A DNA stretch of 64,000 bases from Stichopus chloronotus. Taxonomy: Eukaryota; Echinodermata; Holothuroidea; Aspidochirotida; Stichopodidae. A program made the position numbers and the translations under genes. Positions 56,001 through 64,000 of the stretch are shown here, piece by piece; the first letter of the stretch is position 1; every line of letters starts with the position of its first letter. The stretch covers positions 24,418,769-24,482,768 of the forward strand of contig CM037836.1 of NCBI GenBank assembly GCA_021234535.1. Reading direction: 5' to 3'. The notes beneath the pieces are model-generated. The model saw only the letters and a program-made list of their open reading frames with translations. It was not told the origin of the DNA and did not search any database.

Positions 56001-59000
56001 TCTAATCGCCAGAATTACAAGTAGCATGCCTTATTTTGTAAGAATACTTTTTTTCCAGCTAAATACTTTTCTTTTTGCTGTTTGGGATACTTATTTTGAT
56101 TTGTTGATGTTGGCAGCTCTGTGATATCCAGACTGGTTTAAGAAAACTGGTCGTCTCACAATTCACCAGAGTATAAGTAAAATACTTGACAGCATTAATT
56201 GCTACAATTGATGGACCTAGGTTTCATCCCTGGGCACACCTAATCAAATTGATCAACCGCTCTATGACTGTAAACACCTGTACATCAATGGACAATACTA
56301 CTTTCTTGTATTGGGGTTAATATGATCATATTTGGTTCACTGCTTCTTCATTGGGCATCAAAGAATACTACTGGCGTTTGGAATGTGAGCACAGGAGAGT
56401 GCTGTCGGAGTAGCATTACAATAACAAATTAGGGTAGATATTCATTCTTCCTACTTGGCTGGGACAAAAACAGAAAATTTCACTGAGTTTCCTGCATAGT
56501 GGGATATCTTAATGCATCTAATGAGCTCTAATACTTGGCTATTGATTAAACATTCACATATCATTCTTATCAATGGCATGAAGGACAAAGAAAACGTCTA
56601 ATTAAAGTTAGAAAGTTAAAAAGAATAAAACTAATTAATTGCCACAGCAATGTACTTCATAGGAATAATAGGAGTAAATTAACCTCCACTGATCCAGACA
56701 AAGTTATGTCTTACATAACATTTGCTAATGATTGATAAGTCTCTAATGATTGATAACTCTTTTTTCCTCTAAATGACTATCAACAAATGAGCTCAACAAC
56801 ACAGAGACCCAAGAGTAAGCTTACAGTTTAATGAGCAATCACTGCAAGAAAAGTAGTCCATAACGATTCCTGCCCCTTTCTTGAAGGTCTTGATGAAACA
56901 CAACGGTGGTAGTTCACTGAAGTGGAACGAAAATAAGAGAGAATTAAAACTGTGACTACGAAAAGGCAAAAATGTTCAAAGTTCTACATATTGCATCAAA
57001 CTAATTAGGGAATTGAGCATTACATAGAATCACTAGCTTCTAAAATATTAACTACTATCCTAGAGTTTTAAGCGACCACTGATTGATGCCGCCCTTGCCT
57101 TTGCTGCACCCTCCTTGCGTCTATTCTCCTTTAAACTGGGGGACCCAAACTAAACTGCACAACCAATGGTTTTTTGCATAGTCAAATGCTTGGATGAACA
57201 GCCAGACCTACATTGGAACTATCTTGTTATATGGGAACATGCTAAATTGAGTTATTTAGTGAGGGTGAATGACCCACAAAAAGTAATACCAAATCTGCAA
57301 ATTTAAGCAGTTCCTCCTTGAACTTGAATAATCCTTGCAGTAAATGTCACTTGAGGGTAGACTTTCAGAGTATTTGACAAATCCATGGACCTACTTGACA
57401 TAGTTACTAGTTTTCCAAGATTTTCTTATAAGATGGTTCTGCCAATGATGTGGTGGCTCAAATAACAACATTGAAAATACCTCAAGGGAGTAAAGCAGTG
57501 TCCTTAAAGTGGCAGAAATGAAAAGGATGATCAGTGACAATAAGAATCCCTGGCAAATATTCTCATGATACTGTGCTGATACACTAACAGGAAGACTCAT
57601 AAAAACTAAAAAAGCATTAAATTAACACATTTTCTCCCAAAAGTACTTGCCTTGCAAACTTCATCTCTCCATAAATAATAACCTCTGACCCTGGTGTCAC
57701 TTGGTATGTCAACAATGGGAAAGACTTTTCACTCATCACAACAAGAGGAGCAGTGGAGACTACATAGTCCTTGGACAACTGCTGTACAAAGATGCTGTTC
57801 ACAAGGTCAGGGGTCAAAATGACTTGTCCAACGGCAGATGGTCTTGAAAAGGAAGATCACATCACAGCTACATGATTACTTTTTTAGCTTTCAATACCTT
57901 TCTGTTTCTCTCCTTCAGCTACATTTATCACACAACACCTGACATGAAAAGCCACTAGGAAGAATAAATGTCATGGACTGTACATGCAAAGAAAATGGTG
58001 AAAAATACAAGTGTCTGTACTTCAATATTAGTAAACCAGCTAATCGATATGCAGTGTGTTAATTGATCCTGTACAACACTACAATTAATGCCAGAGATGA
58101 TGTTCATAAATTTATAGTTTGGCTTGTACGTTTCACGAAGGATTTTACTGCAAGGATGGAAAAAAAAAGAAGTCAAAACTTTGATGGATTACATTTTTCA
58201 TAGATCAATTACCACTCTCATTTGGTGGATCACTATTCCATGGTTAAATGACCACCATTTTGTTGCAGGCCAAATCAAGAACTTAACGGCATCATGCTAT
58301 GTGAGCACTCCAGTATATACCTTCAGTGTGACATTAATGTAAACATCGTGACAAGGAATAGCAAACAAATCTTAGGTACTGCTCTTTCTTCTTTCCTGAT
58401 GCCTTGGGTATGATGCCATTTTTTTGTCTTTTTGCCAGAAATGTTGTTGAATTCCAACTTCCAAAATGAATCCTAACACAGGAAAGAGATATCAACAATG
58501 GTTGCTAGACAACAGTATCATTTTACCGACAACACAAGGACTTCTTGAGGACTATGATGGCTCATCGTTAAAAGACTCACTGGATATCATGAAATACGAA
58601 CAGAGATTCAAGAATAGTTTGAACGATGCATTGTCCATGCTCTCAGTGATGTTAAAACTGCACGGTGGCCTCTGCAATACACCTTCAGCTGTGTGAGTTC
58701 TGGAACTCACAGAAATTGATATTATCTAAGAAAGATGGAACTTTGGTAGAACACCTCTTACCTCACTAAAACAAATGACAGAGCCTCTCTTTCAAATTTA
58801 ACTAAAGGATCAGGCCCAGCAGAAAGGTGTTGTAGAACCGTCAAGTACAGACTCTCTAAACTGGAGAATAAAACAGAAAACTGTGTATGCTCTTAAAAAA
58901 GTCCTTCAATTTGACATAAATACGATTAATCTGACATATTTTTTAAACAAAAGTCCTTGCGATTACCAGACCTTTGTATTGAAAGCAGAAATAATGCCAT

Positions 59001-62000
59001 GTGGTTCTCCAAAGAAAATGGTTAATAAACTACCTGCTTACAAGAATTTGAACACGGTTATGCTCACTAGAAAACATCTTGAATAACACCAAAATGTTCC
59101 CTCCAGTCCTATCACTCCCAATCCCCACTTCTCACCAACCAATGTGATCAGAAAGTTTTGAAGATTTCAAAAGAAGAAATGAATGTACATTACCTTGTTG
59201 AGGGCTTAAAAGTGAAAGAAGGCACCTGAGCATCCTTTCCATGTAATCTCACATCTACAGTCACTGGGAGGAGGGTTAAAGGTGGTAAGTTTTCAGATAG
59301 GTACCTGAAAGGAAAGAGAAAAAAAGAGAACAAACAGTGCATCTTGCATGATGACAGAAGAAATATATGCAAATTAAGTTGTCAGTCATATAAGTTCTAA
59401 TCACTTTCTTCTTTGCTACTGGCTAAAACCTTTTGTTCAAGTCTTTGCCTCACACTGGTAACAAAGACTTCTTCACAGTGAGACTTGAAAGCCAGATAGC
59501 ATTGTGATTCCTTGCCAAATGGTTATATTATAACATGAATTATCCACATGAAAAGTATGAGATTAACTACACTTACTGTTCTTGAAACACCATATCAATA
59601 AGTCTATAACACAACATGACCTTTCACCTCCTCTTTAAACATAAAGTTGCAAACATTGATAGAAATCATCTATTCCACATGGGCAATACACACACTAAGT
59701 ATGAATCCCTCACAATCAATCTTCTTGAGATAAGTGTTTACCAGATTTTGACTAGAACTACTTGAAGTACTGAATATGAGCGATAGACATGCCAATTATG
59801 ATATCACTTACAGTATCTCTTTTTGAAATACAAAAGATAATATGATTTTGATCCTTTGACCTCAGGTGACTCCAAATGACCTTTGACCTCCACCAAAATC
59901 AGTAAGTATCATCTACTTAATATGGGCAATTCACATGCGAAATATGAGATGCCCCCACTGTTACCCTTCCCAAGATATAGTGTTTACAAGGTTTTCCCAG
60001 TTTGACCTCTGGTGACCTCAAATGATCGTTGACCTTGACCAAAACCAATAGGGATCATCTACTCAGTATGACCACCCCACACACGAAATATGAGATCATT
60101 GATGGTTGCCGTTCTTGAGGTATCATGTTAACATGGTTTTCGCATTTTGACCTCTGGTGACATCAAATGATCTCTGACCTGGACAAAAAACAACAGGGAT
60201 CATCTACTCAGTGTGACCAACCCAGAAACCAAGTATGAAATCAGTCATGGTTATCTTCTTGAGATACTGTGTTTACGAGAAGTGTCACATACACACAAAC
60301 ACACACGACATCACCATTACACAGAGTCCTTCTGCCTTTGGCAAGGAATCAAAAATGGTTCCCTTATAAATTACAATCTGCCTGCTAGATGAAGACACAT
60401 AACTAAAGTATAAATTTCAACCAGTGACATTTCAATCAGTGACCAGATTATGGTGCTGACATTTTGTCTGTTTCCACTTTTCACATAACATTTCATGATT
60501 GAAATTAATGGACCCTTCCTGCAAGCGCTTCTTAGATTTACTTAAGAGATGAAATTTGTACAGAGGTGAGGATGGGAACAAAGAAGGGAAACTTACCTGT
60601 CATATGCATCTACGACAGAAGACAACCGGGACTGTAATATATCCGAAGGCGACTGCATCGCACCACCACCTGCTGAAGAAGGAAATTACATTCACGAGGG
60701 GCAGAAAGTTGGTGACCTTTCGATGTTTTATGAAAGATTTGCATGAGACTGGACTCCACTCATGACAGAAATTATGGAACATTGAGAAAAGAGGGGAAGA
60801 GAATCTTCTTAAAGCTTACTGATCAGAAGAAAAATGCCATAAAGAAGCATTCTTGAAGCAACTAATGCTGGACAATTTTGTTTGACCACAAACTTCAGAG
60901 ACAATGCAAGAAAATAAAGTCACTGATATCATGCACACTGGTACATTATGATCTCATGAAAAGATCAGCTTGTTTTGTACGTATGTTGCCATGGTGACAG
61001 TACAAATTTGTTGAAACATAAAGTTTCACAAAAAAATGCAAGCATTAACAGGGAAGGAATAAAATGTTTGCTCAAACTGGAATCAAAACATCAGTGCAAC
61101 TTTCACAAGAATACACAGTATGCATTCTTTTGCGGGTGTGAAAAATGCATTTTGATTACTTATTTTAATTAACTATATTTCAGGATTACCAATGAATAAA
61201 CAAGACATTTCATACCCCCTTCTAAGGCAAGAGCTGACATCACTTCCTCTGTTACATCTCTTTGCATCTTTTGAGAATACAACTCAAATTCCAAGAGGGT
61301 CTTTTTGAGATGTTCTGAAAAAAAAATTTATGATTCTAAAAAATGCAATCTGGTAAATATGTTTCACTTATAGCAACGGTACCCCCAGCTATTGCAACAC
61401 CAAACAAAATATGGGCAATTGGGCCATGCTAATCTGTCCTCCTCTCATCCTTACATCCCCCCTCTCCCCATCCAGAAACACATTGAAATTTTAAACAAAG
61501 TCAATTTTTACACTTCAGGCCCAAAATACAAGATCTATGATAACACTATTTTGTGACGGTGAAAGGCAATTTGTCTGAGCAACCACTGCCTATGTGCATG
61601 GTGATGCAGCGAGGCCAGAGTAAACTGTTTTGTTCATGCTTTTACCATGACAAGAACTTGGAAGGCAAAACAGAAGTAGGAATGTTCAGGATGAAATACG
61701 GTCTTGATTCACTCAAAAGGTAACATCTGAATAGGCACACAATGGCCTGAGACTTACTTTGAAGAACCGGTTGAATAGCTGCATTTGGTATGGTTACACA
61801 GTCTTCCTGAACCAAATCACCTAGGAAGCAAATTAAATTATTAGCAAGTAGATCAATATAAATGATGCTAGTGATACCTAAAATCAAATGTCATGCACAG
61901 AAATACCTTAAAATCTAGCACTGTATGCCAAAGTATTTGCTCAATATTCCCACTTCCCTCCGTGGTCATCTGGATAACAATCTGGTCTGATTACTGTACA

Positions 62001-63355
62001 GGTGTCTCCAAATTTATCATCAGTTTGTCACCAGTTCTTCTGACTTCTGTTTTTTAATAAATTGGAGACCTTACCATACACGGCTGTTTTTAGTCTTCAA
62101 CAACACTGATCCATGAATGCAATTTCTTCAAATAGCAAAGTCTCTTGTTCCCACTTTCCATTTTCAATCTAAGACATTTTATGCAACAAGAGTATAAGCC
62201 TGGGGTTCACAAATTCTTGTCTGTTGTATGCACACACTGTGGACTCTGTGTTGACATGGAAAGTGTAATCAACTATAATGTGCATAGGAAACTGAAGCTA
62301 CACAGAGATTCAAGTATGTTAATTCACAGGACATTTAACACTATCCTTTAAAGGCAGTAACCAATCACCCCAAGCTATATTTTTGGTTTCTGGATAGCAG
62401 AATTCTCAACTGGTTCTTCTCTTTCATTGACCGCAAATTTGAAAGATGCAGAGTAGCTCATATGAGACAGTGTACACAGGGATCCATTGTTTTGATTGTA
62501 CAAGCGGAGGAATTTTAGACAGGCTGTGGAAGGGTCTAGACCAAGGGTGGGCAACCTTTTTGATTTGAGGGGCCAGAAACACGGAATGAAAAATTTGGCA
62601 GGCCGCACTTCATCAACAATTACTTACTCAGCCTACTCTGCAAATTGTGATCCCAAAGACAGCTCGCTTGTTGTGTGAAATAAATGCATTTTTTCCATTT
62701 GCTGGATACGTCTTGCGGGCCGCACATAAATCAATGCTGGGCCGCATGCGGCCCGCGGGCGGTAGGTTGCCCACCCCTGCTCTAGACGTAAGTGGTTGGG
62801 AGAAGTGAAACTGTCTGGGGTGATGAGATTTGTCTTTAAAGGCTATGAAGTACTGTAGCTGATAGCACTAAAGATATGCATCACGTCTCTCCTTCCAGTG
62901 TTTCAAACACAAGTAAAGAATGCCACGACCAATTGACAGTATATTTACAATCCTTTAGTCAAAGCGTCAAACTTATTTCGACCAATGTTCCTAATACTGT
63001 GAACACAAGGATGAACATTTTGATAATCCATAAAAGACCCAAAAAACTGTTTATTATTTACTCAATGTGACTGTTAGCATGCAAGGCAAGAACAACAAAG
63101 TCTAATACTTCTTTAGTTTGATAAAAAATTATGGAAAACATTCATGCACAAGAAGCAGCAAAAAGCTGTGCATGCATTAAAGTACAGCATGTGGGCTTTG
63201 GAGACTTACGTTCCACTTTATCAGCCACCTGTTTAAAGTAAATGTCTGCGGCTTCTCTCTTTTGTGTTTCTACTATCTGCACCAGGTTGTTAAACCCCTT
63301 GTCCTGGATCAATTGCTCAACAGTGAGTTTCTCATTGCAGACTGGACACTTCCTC
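52869..63355 (-). CDS. 3' part of a RING-type zinc-finger gene, unidentified (runs off right edge)
   Basis: Seen: nine minus-strand exons (63210-63355, 61758-61820, 61216-61314, 60597-60672, 59194-59304, 57651-57842, 56825-56916, 55053-55080, 52869-53013) join in phase over 317 codons to a TGA. The first starts with RKCPVCNEKLTVEQLIQDKG, the last Cys pair of a RING finger and its following helix; the rest of the RING must lie upstream, beyond 64 kb. Then come a helical coiled-coil stretch, a beta-rich middle with LPVTVDVRLHGKD and PGSEVIIYGEM, and a Cys-rich YFSCSDCSLN segment. Inference: an E3 ubiquitin ligase. I do not recognise the family. It is tail-to-tail with CENPH. Confidence 0.75.
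53130..54314. mobile_element. Non-autonomous TIR element built of 145-bp tandem units with nuclear-receptor half-sites
   Basis: The 12-bp ends TGATTCCTTGCC (53130-53141) and GGCAAGGAATCA (54303-54314) are perfect inverted repeats. Between them about 7.5 units repeat every 145 bp (ATATGA anchor at 53161, 53306, 53451, 53585, 53730, 53875, 54020, 54165), with one unit of 134 bp. A CA-rich tail precedes the right end. There is no coding capacity. It sits in the last intron of the RING-type gene. Confidence 0.85.
54330..54620. repeat. Dispersed repeat copy C (GGAGATGAAGCT family)
   Basis: It includes TTTGAGGAGGTAAAGCTTTT, GGAGAGACTGAATGATTG, TTTTCTTTGTATGCCATG and TTGGTGCATTCTAAATGCCC, collinear with 21.24-21.48 kb (copy B, within the 20.2-22.1 kb element). 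It directly follows the right end of the 53.13-54.31 kb element. Confidence 0.6.
55053..55080 (-). CDS. RING-type gene: 28-nt microexon
   Basis: Acceptor TATTACAG|GGCTT, donor AGCAT|GTAAGA, phase 1 to 2, encoding WLAATAGRS with the split codons. It is accepted because it is the piece that makes the phases of its neighbours agree; direct evidence is thin. Confidence 0.55.
55749..56121. mobile_element. MITE with CAGAGCTGCCAAC ends
   Basis: 373 bp bounded by 13-bp inverted repeats CAGAGCTGCCAAC and GTTGGCAGCTCTG. TGATAT occurs immediately outside both ends. There is an AT-rich interior with no coding frame. It lies in an intron of the RING-type gene. Confidence 0.72.
56825..56916 (-). CDS. RING-type gene: Cys-rich exon
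   Basis: Acceptor CACTTCAG|TGAAC, donor AACT|GTAAGC, phase 2 to 1. It encodes ELPPLCFIKTFKKGAGIVMD, then YFSCSDCSLN. The C...TFKKG...YFSCSDC spacing loosely recalls the opening of UBR-type zinc fingers (for example in FBXO11), but the remaining metal ligands are not seen, so this is only a hint. Confidence 0.7.
57651..57842 (-). CDS. RING-type gene: exon ending at a GC-AG intron
   Basis: Acceptor TTTTCAAG|ACCAT, phase 2. It encodes AVGQVILTPDLVNSIFVQQL, then LLTYQVTPGSEVIIYGEM. Its end uses the non-canonical donor GCAAG|GCAAGT; the nearby GT alternative (GGCAA|GTACTT) would put a stop at the start of the next exon. Confidence 0.8.
58466..58696 (+). CDS. Small open frame of unknown status, 76 codons
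   Basis: A plus-strand frame antisense to an intron of the RING-type gene. It starts MNPNTGKRYQQWLLDNSIIL with ATG context AAAATGA, and ends TGA. Its composition looks protein-like (mixed helices, few rare residues), but no homologue is recognised. It could be chance, an old insertion, or an exon of a nested gene; an acceptor-like TTTTTGCCAG lies about 30 bp upstream. Confidence 0.25.
   Translation: MNPNTGKRYQQWLLDNSIILPTTQGLLEDYDGSSLKDSLDIMKYEQRFKNSLNDALSMLSVMLKLHGGLCNTPSAV
59194..59304 (-). CDS. RING-type gene: beta-rich exon
   Basis: Acceptor CCTTTCAG|GTACC, donor ACAAG|GTAATG, phase 2 to 2. YLSENLPPLTLLPVTVDVRL and HGKDAQVPSFTFKPST read like alternating beta strands. No family is recognised. 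Confidence 0.8.
59505..60351. mobile_element. Second, diverged copy of the TGATTCCTTGCC element
   Basis: It has the same perfect 12-bp inverted ends (59505-59516 and 60340-60351), the same GAAAGCC-like sequence just left of the end, the same CA-rich tail and about five degenerate internal units. It lies in an intron of the RING-type gene. Confidence 0.82.
60597..60672 (-). CDS. RING-type gene: 76-nt exon
   Basis: Acceptor CTTCTTCAG|CAGGT, donor GACAG|GTAAGT, phase 1 to 2. It encodes a Gly-rich turn, then MQSPSDILQSRLSSVVDAYD. The plus-strand open frame over this site is a shadow. Confidence 0.75.
61216..61314 (-). CDS. RING-type gene: coiled-coil exon
   Basis: Acceptor TTTTTTCAG|AACAT, donor GGGG|GTATGA, phase 1 to 1. 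HLKKTLLEFELYSQKMQRDV and then TEEVMSALAL form an amphipathic helix with Leu/Met heptad character. Confidence 0.78.
61758..61820 (-). CDS. RING-type gene: 63-nt exon
   Basis: Acceptor CTTCCTAG|GTGAT, donor TCAAA|GTAAGT, phase 1 to 1. It encodes LVQEDCVTIPNAAIQPVLQ. Phases match both neighbours. Confidence 0.75.
62347..62845. mobile_element. TIR element with CCTTTAAAG ends, split by a younger MITE
   Basis: The left end CCTTTAAAGGCAGTAACCAA, continuing to ATCACCCCA, is mirrored by TGGGGTGAT and CTTTAAAGG at the right. The stretch 62395-62505 is also similar to 4.93-5.05 kb. It is interrupted at 62542-62779 by a hAT-like element. Confidence 0.7.
62542..62779. mobile_element. hAT-like MITE (CAAGGGTGGGCAACC ends) nested in another element
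   Basis: 238 bp. Inverted ends are CAAGGGTGGGCAACC and GGTTGCCCACCCCTG. The flanking 8-mers GTCTAGAC and CTCTAGAC match at 7 of 8, the hAT duplication length. The right end has a GC-rich GCGGCCCGCGGGCGG block. Confidence 0.85.
63210..63355 (-). CDS. RING-type gene: exon with RING end and helix
   Basis: Acceptor CTGAATAG|GAGG, donor GGAAC|GTAAGT, phase 2 to 1. It encodes RKCPVCNEKLTVEQLIQDKG, then FNNLVQIVETQKREAADIYF. The CPVC plus post-RING helix pattern is like BRCA1, RAD18 and TRIM RINGs. The upstream half of the RING is not in the window. Confidence 0.85.
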
Positions 63356-64000
63356 CTATTCAGATATAGGAAACAAGTGGGACAGTTCACTCATTACTTA
63401 AAACATTAATAATACATTTGGACATGAAAAAGTCAATTCAAAAGCCAATTACAGTCTTCACCGGGCATGGTTCAATAGACACTACTTTTTGGGGAAGGCT
63501 AATTCACATTTTGCCATGCAAATTCAGTCACAAGGTCCCCCTGTAGACAGAGAAAAAACTTGAGGTAATTTTTAAATTTTATTCATGTTGATAGCCCCCA
63601 CTGAATACTTATGTGCATGTGTTTTATGACTCTTCCTAGCAATGAACATGTTGTTTGAATAAGGGTCATCAATGTTTACCTGCAGAGTTAAGACAAACAT
63701 TTATAGGCCTTGTACGAACCCTGTTGTATATTAAGTTCACCATGTTAGACTGTCTCACTCACCTGATGACCCAGAACCATCCAACTTGAATCAATCATGT
63801 ATTACTGTACTGAACTTATTCACACTTACTGTACCTCATTCATTATAAAGTAATTTTACTGCTCACCACTACTCTGACAAAGTCACAACACTATATTCAA
63901 CACTTCTGATATGGAAATGTCCCCCGCCAAACCCACTGTGACTACTGCATGTATTATTTATCTTGCTTTGTTCATTGCGATCATTATAACAAGCATGTAC
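63356..64000. other. Intron of the RING-type gene at the right edge
   Basis: No exon with the upstream RING cysteines was found on the minus strand, so the 5' part of the gene lies beyond 64 kb. Confidence 0.5.

Overview
This is a eukaryotic, AT-rich, intron-dense animal window. It carries parts of three protein-coding genes, and every coding claim below rests on spliced exons with GT-AG (once GC-AG) junctions whose reading phases were joined by hand. The product set (a TP53BP1 orthologue with Tudor, UDR and tandem BRCT domains, and a CENP-H orthologue), the short exons in roughly 0.5-4 kb introns and the many short terminal-inverted-repeat elements suggest an invertebrate deuterostome. An echinoderm such as a sea cucumber is my guess, not a demonstrated fact.

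Layout. From 1 to about 3.08 kb: no gene recognised, probably the 3' UTR and flank of the first gene. From 3.08 to 40.55 kb, minus strand: a complete TP53BP1 orthologue with 26 well-supported coding exons, one likely exon with a phase problem, and a probable 5' non-coding exon. From 40.55 to 41.17 kb: a compact divergent intergenic region, probably a shared promoter. From 41.17 to about 51.2 kb, plus strand: a complete six-exon CENPH orthologue encoding 219 aa. From 52.87 kb to beyond the right edge, minus strand: the 3' part (nine exons, 317 codons) of a RING-finger-like protein that I cannot name; its first exon or exons lie outside the window.

How the genes relate. 53BP1 reads H4K20me2 (Tudor) and H2AK15ub (UDR) at DNA breaks, and CENP-H is a subunit of the inner kinetochore CCAN. 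The two are transcribed head-to-head from starts about 0.6 kb apart, so co-regulation is possible. CENPH and the RING-type gene are tail-to-tail.

Repeats. Introns and spacers hold many non-autonomous DNA-transposon-like elements with inverted ends. Four have 8-bp hAT-style target duplications or near-duplications, and one sits inside another element. The most striking family (53.13-54.31 kb, 59.5-60.35 kb, and a relic at 26.7-27.05 kb) consists of 145-bp tandem units. Each unit carries four TGACCT half-sites spaced as DR4-DR4-DR1, the layout of nuclear-receptor response elements.
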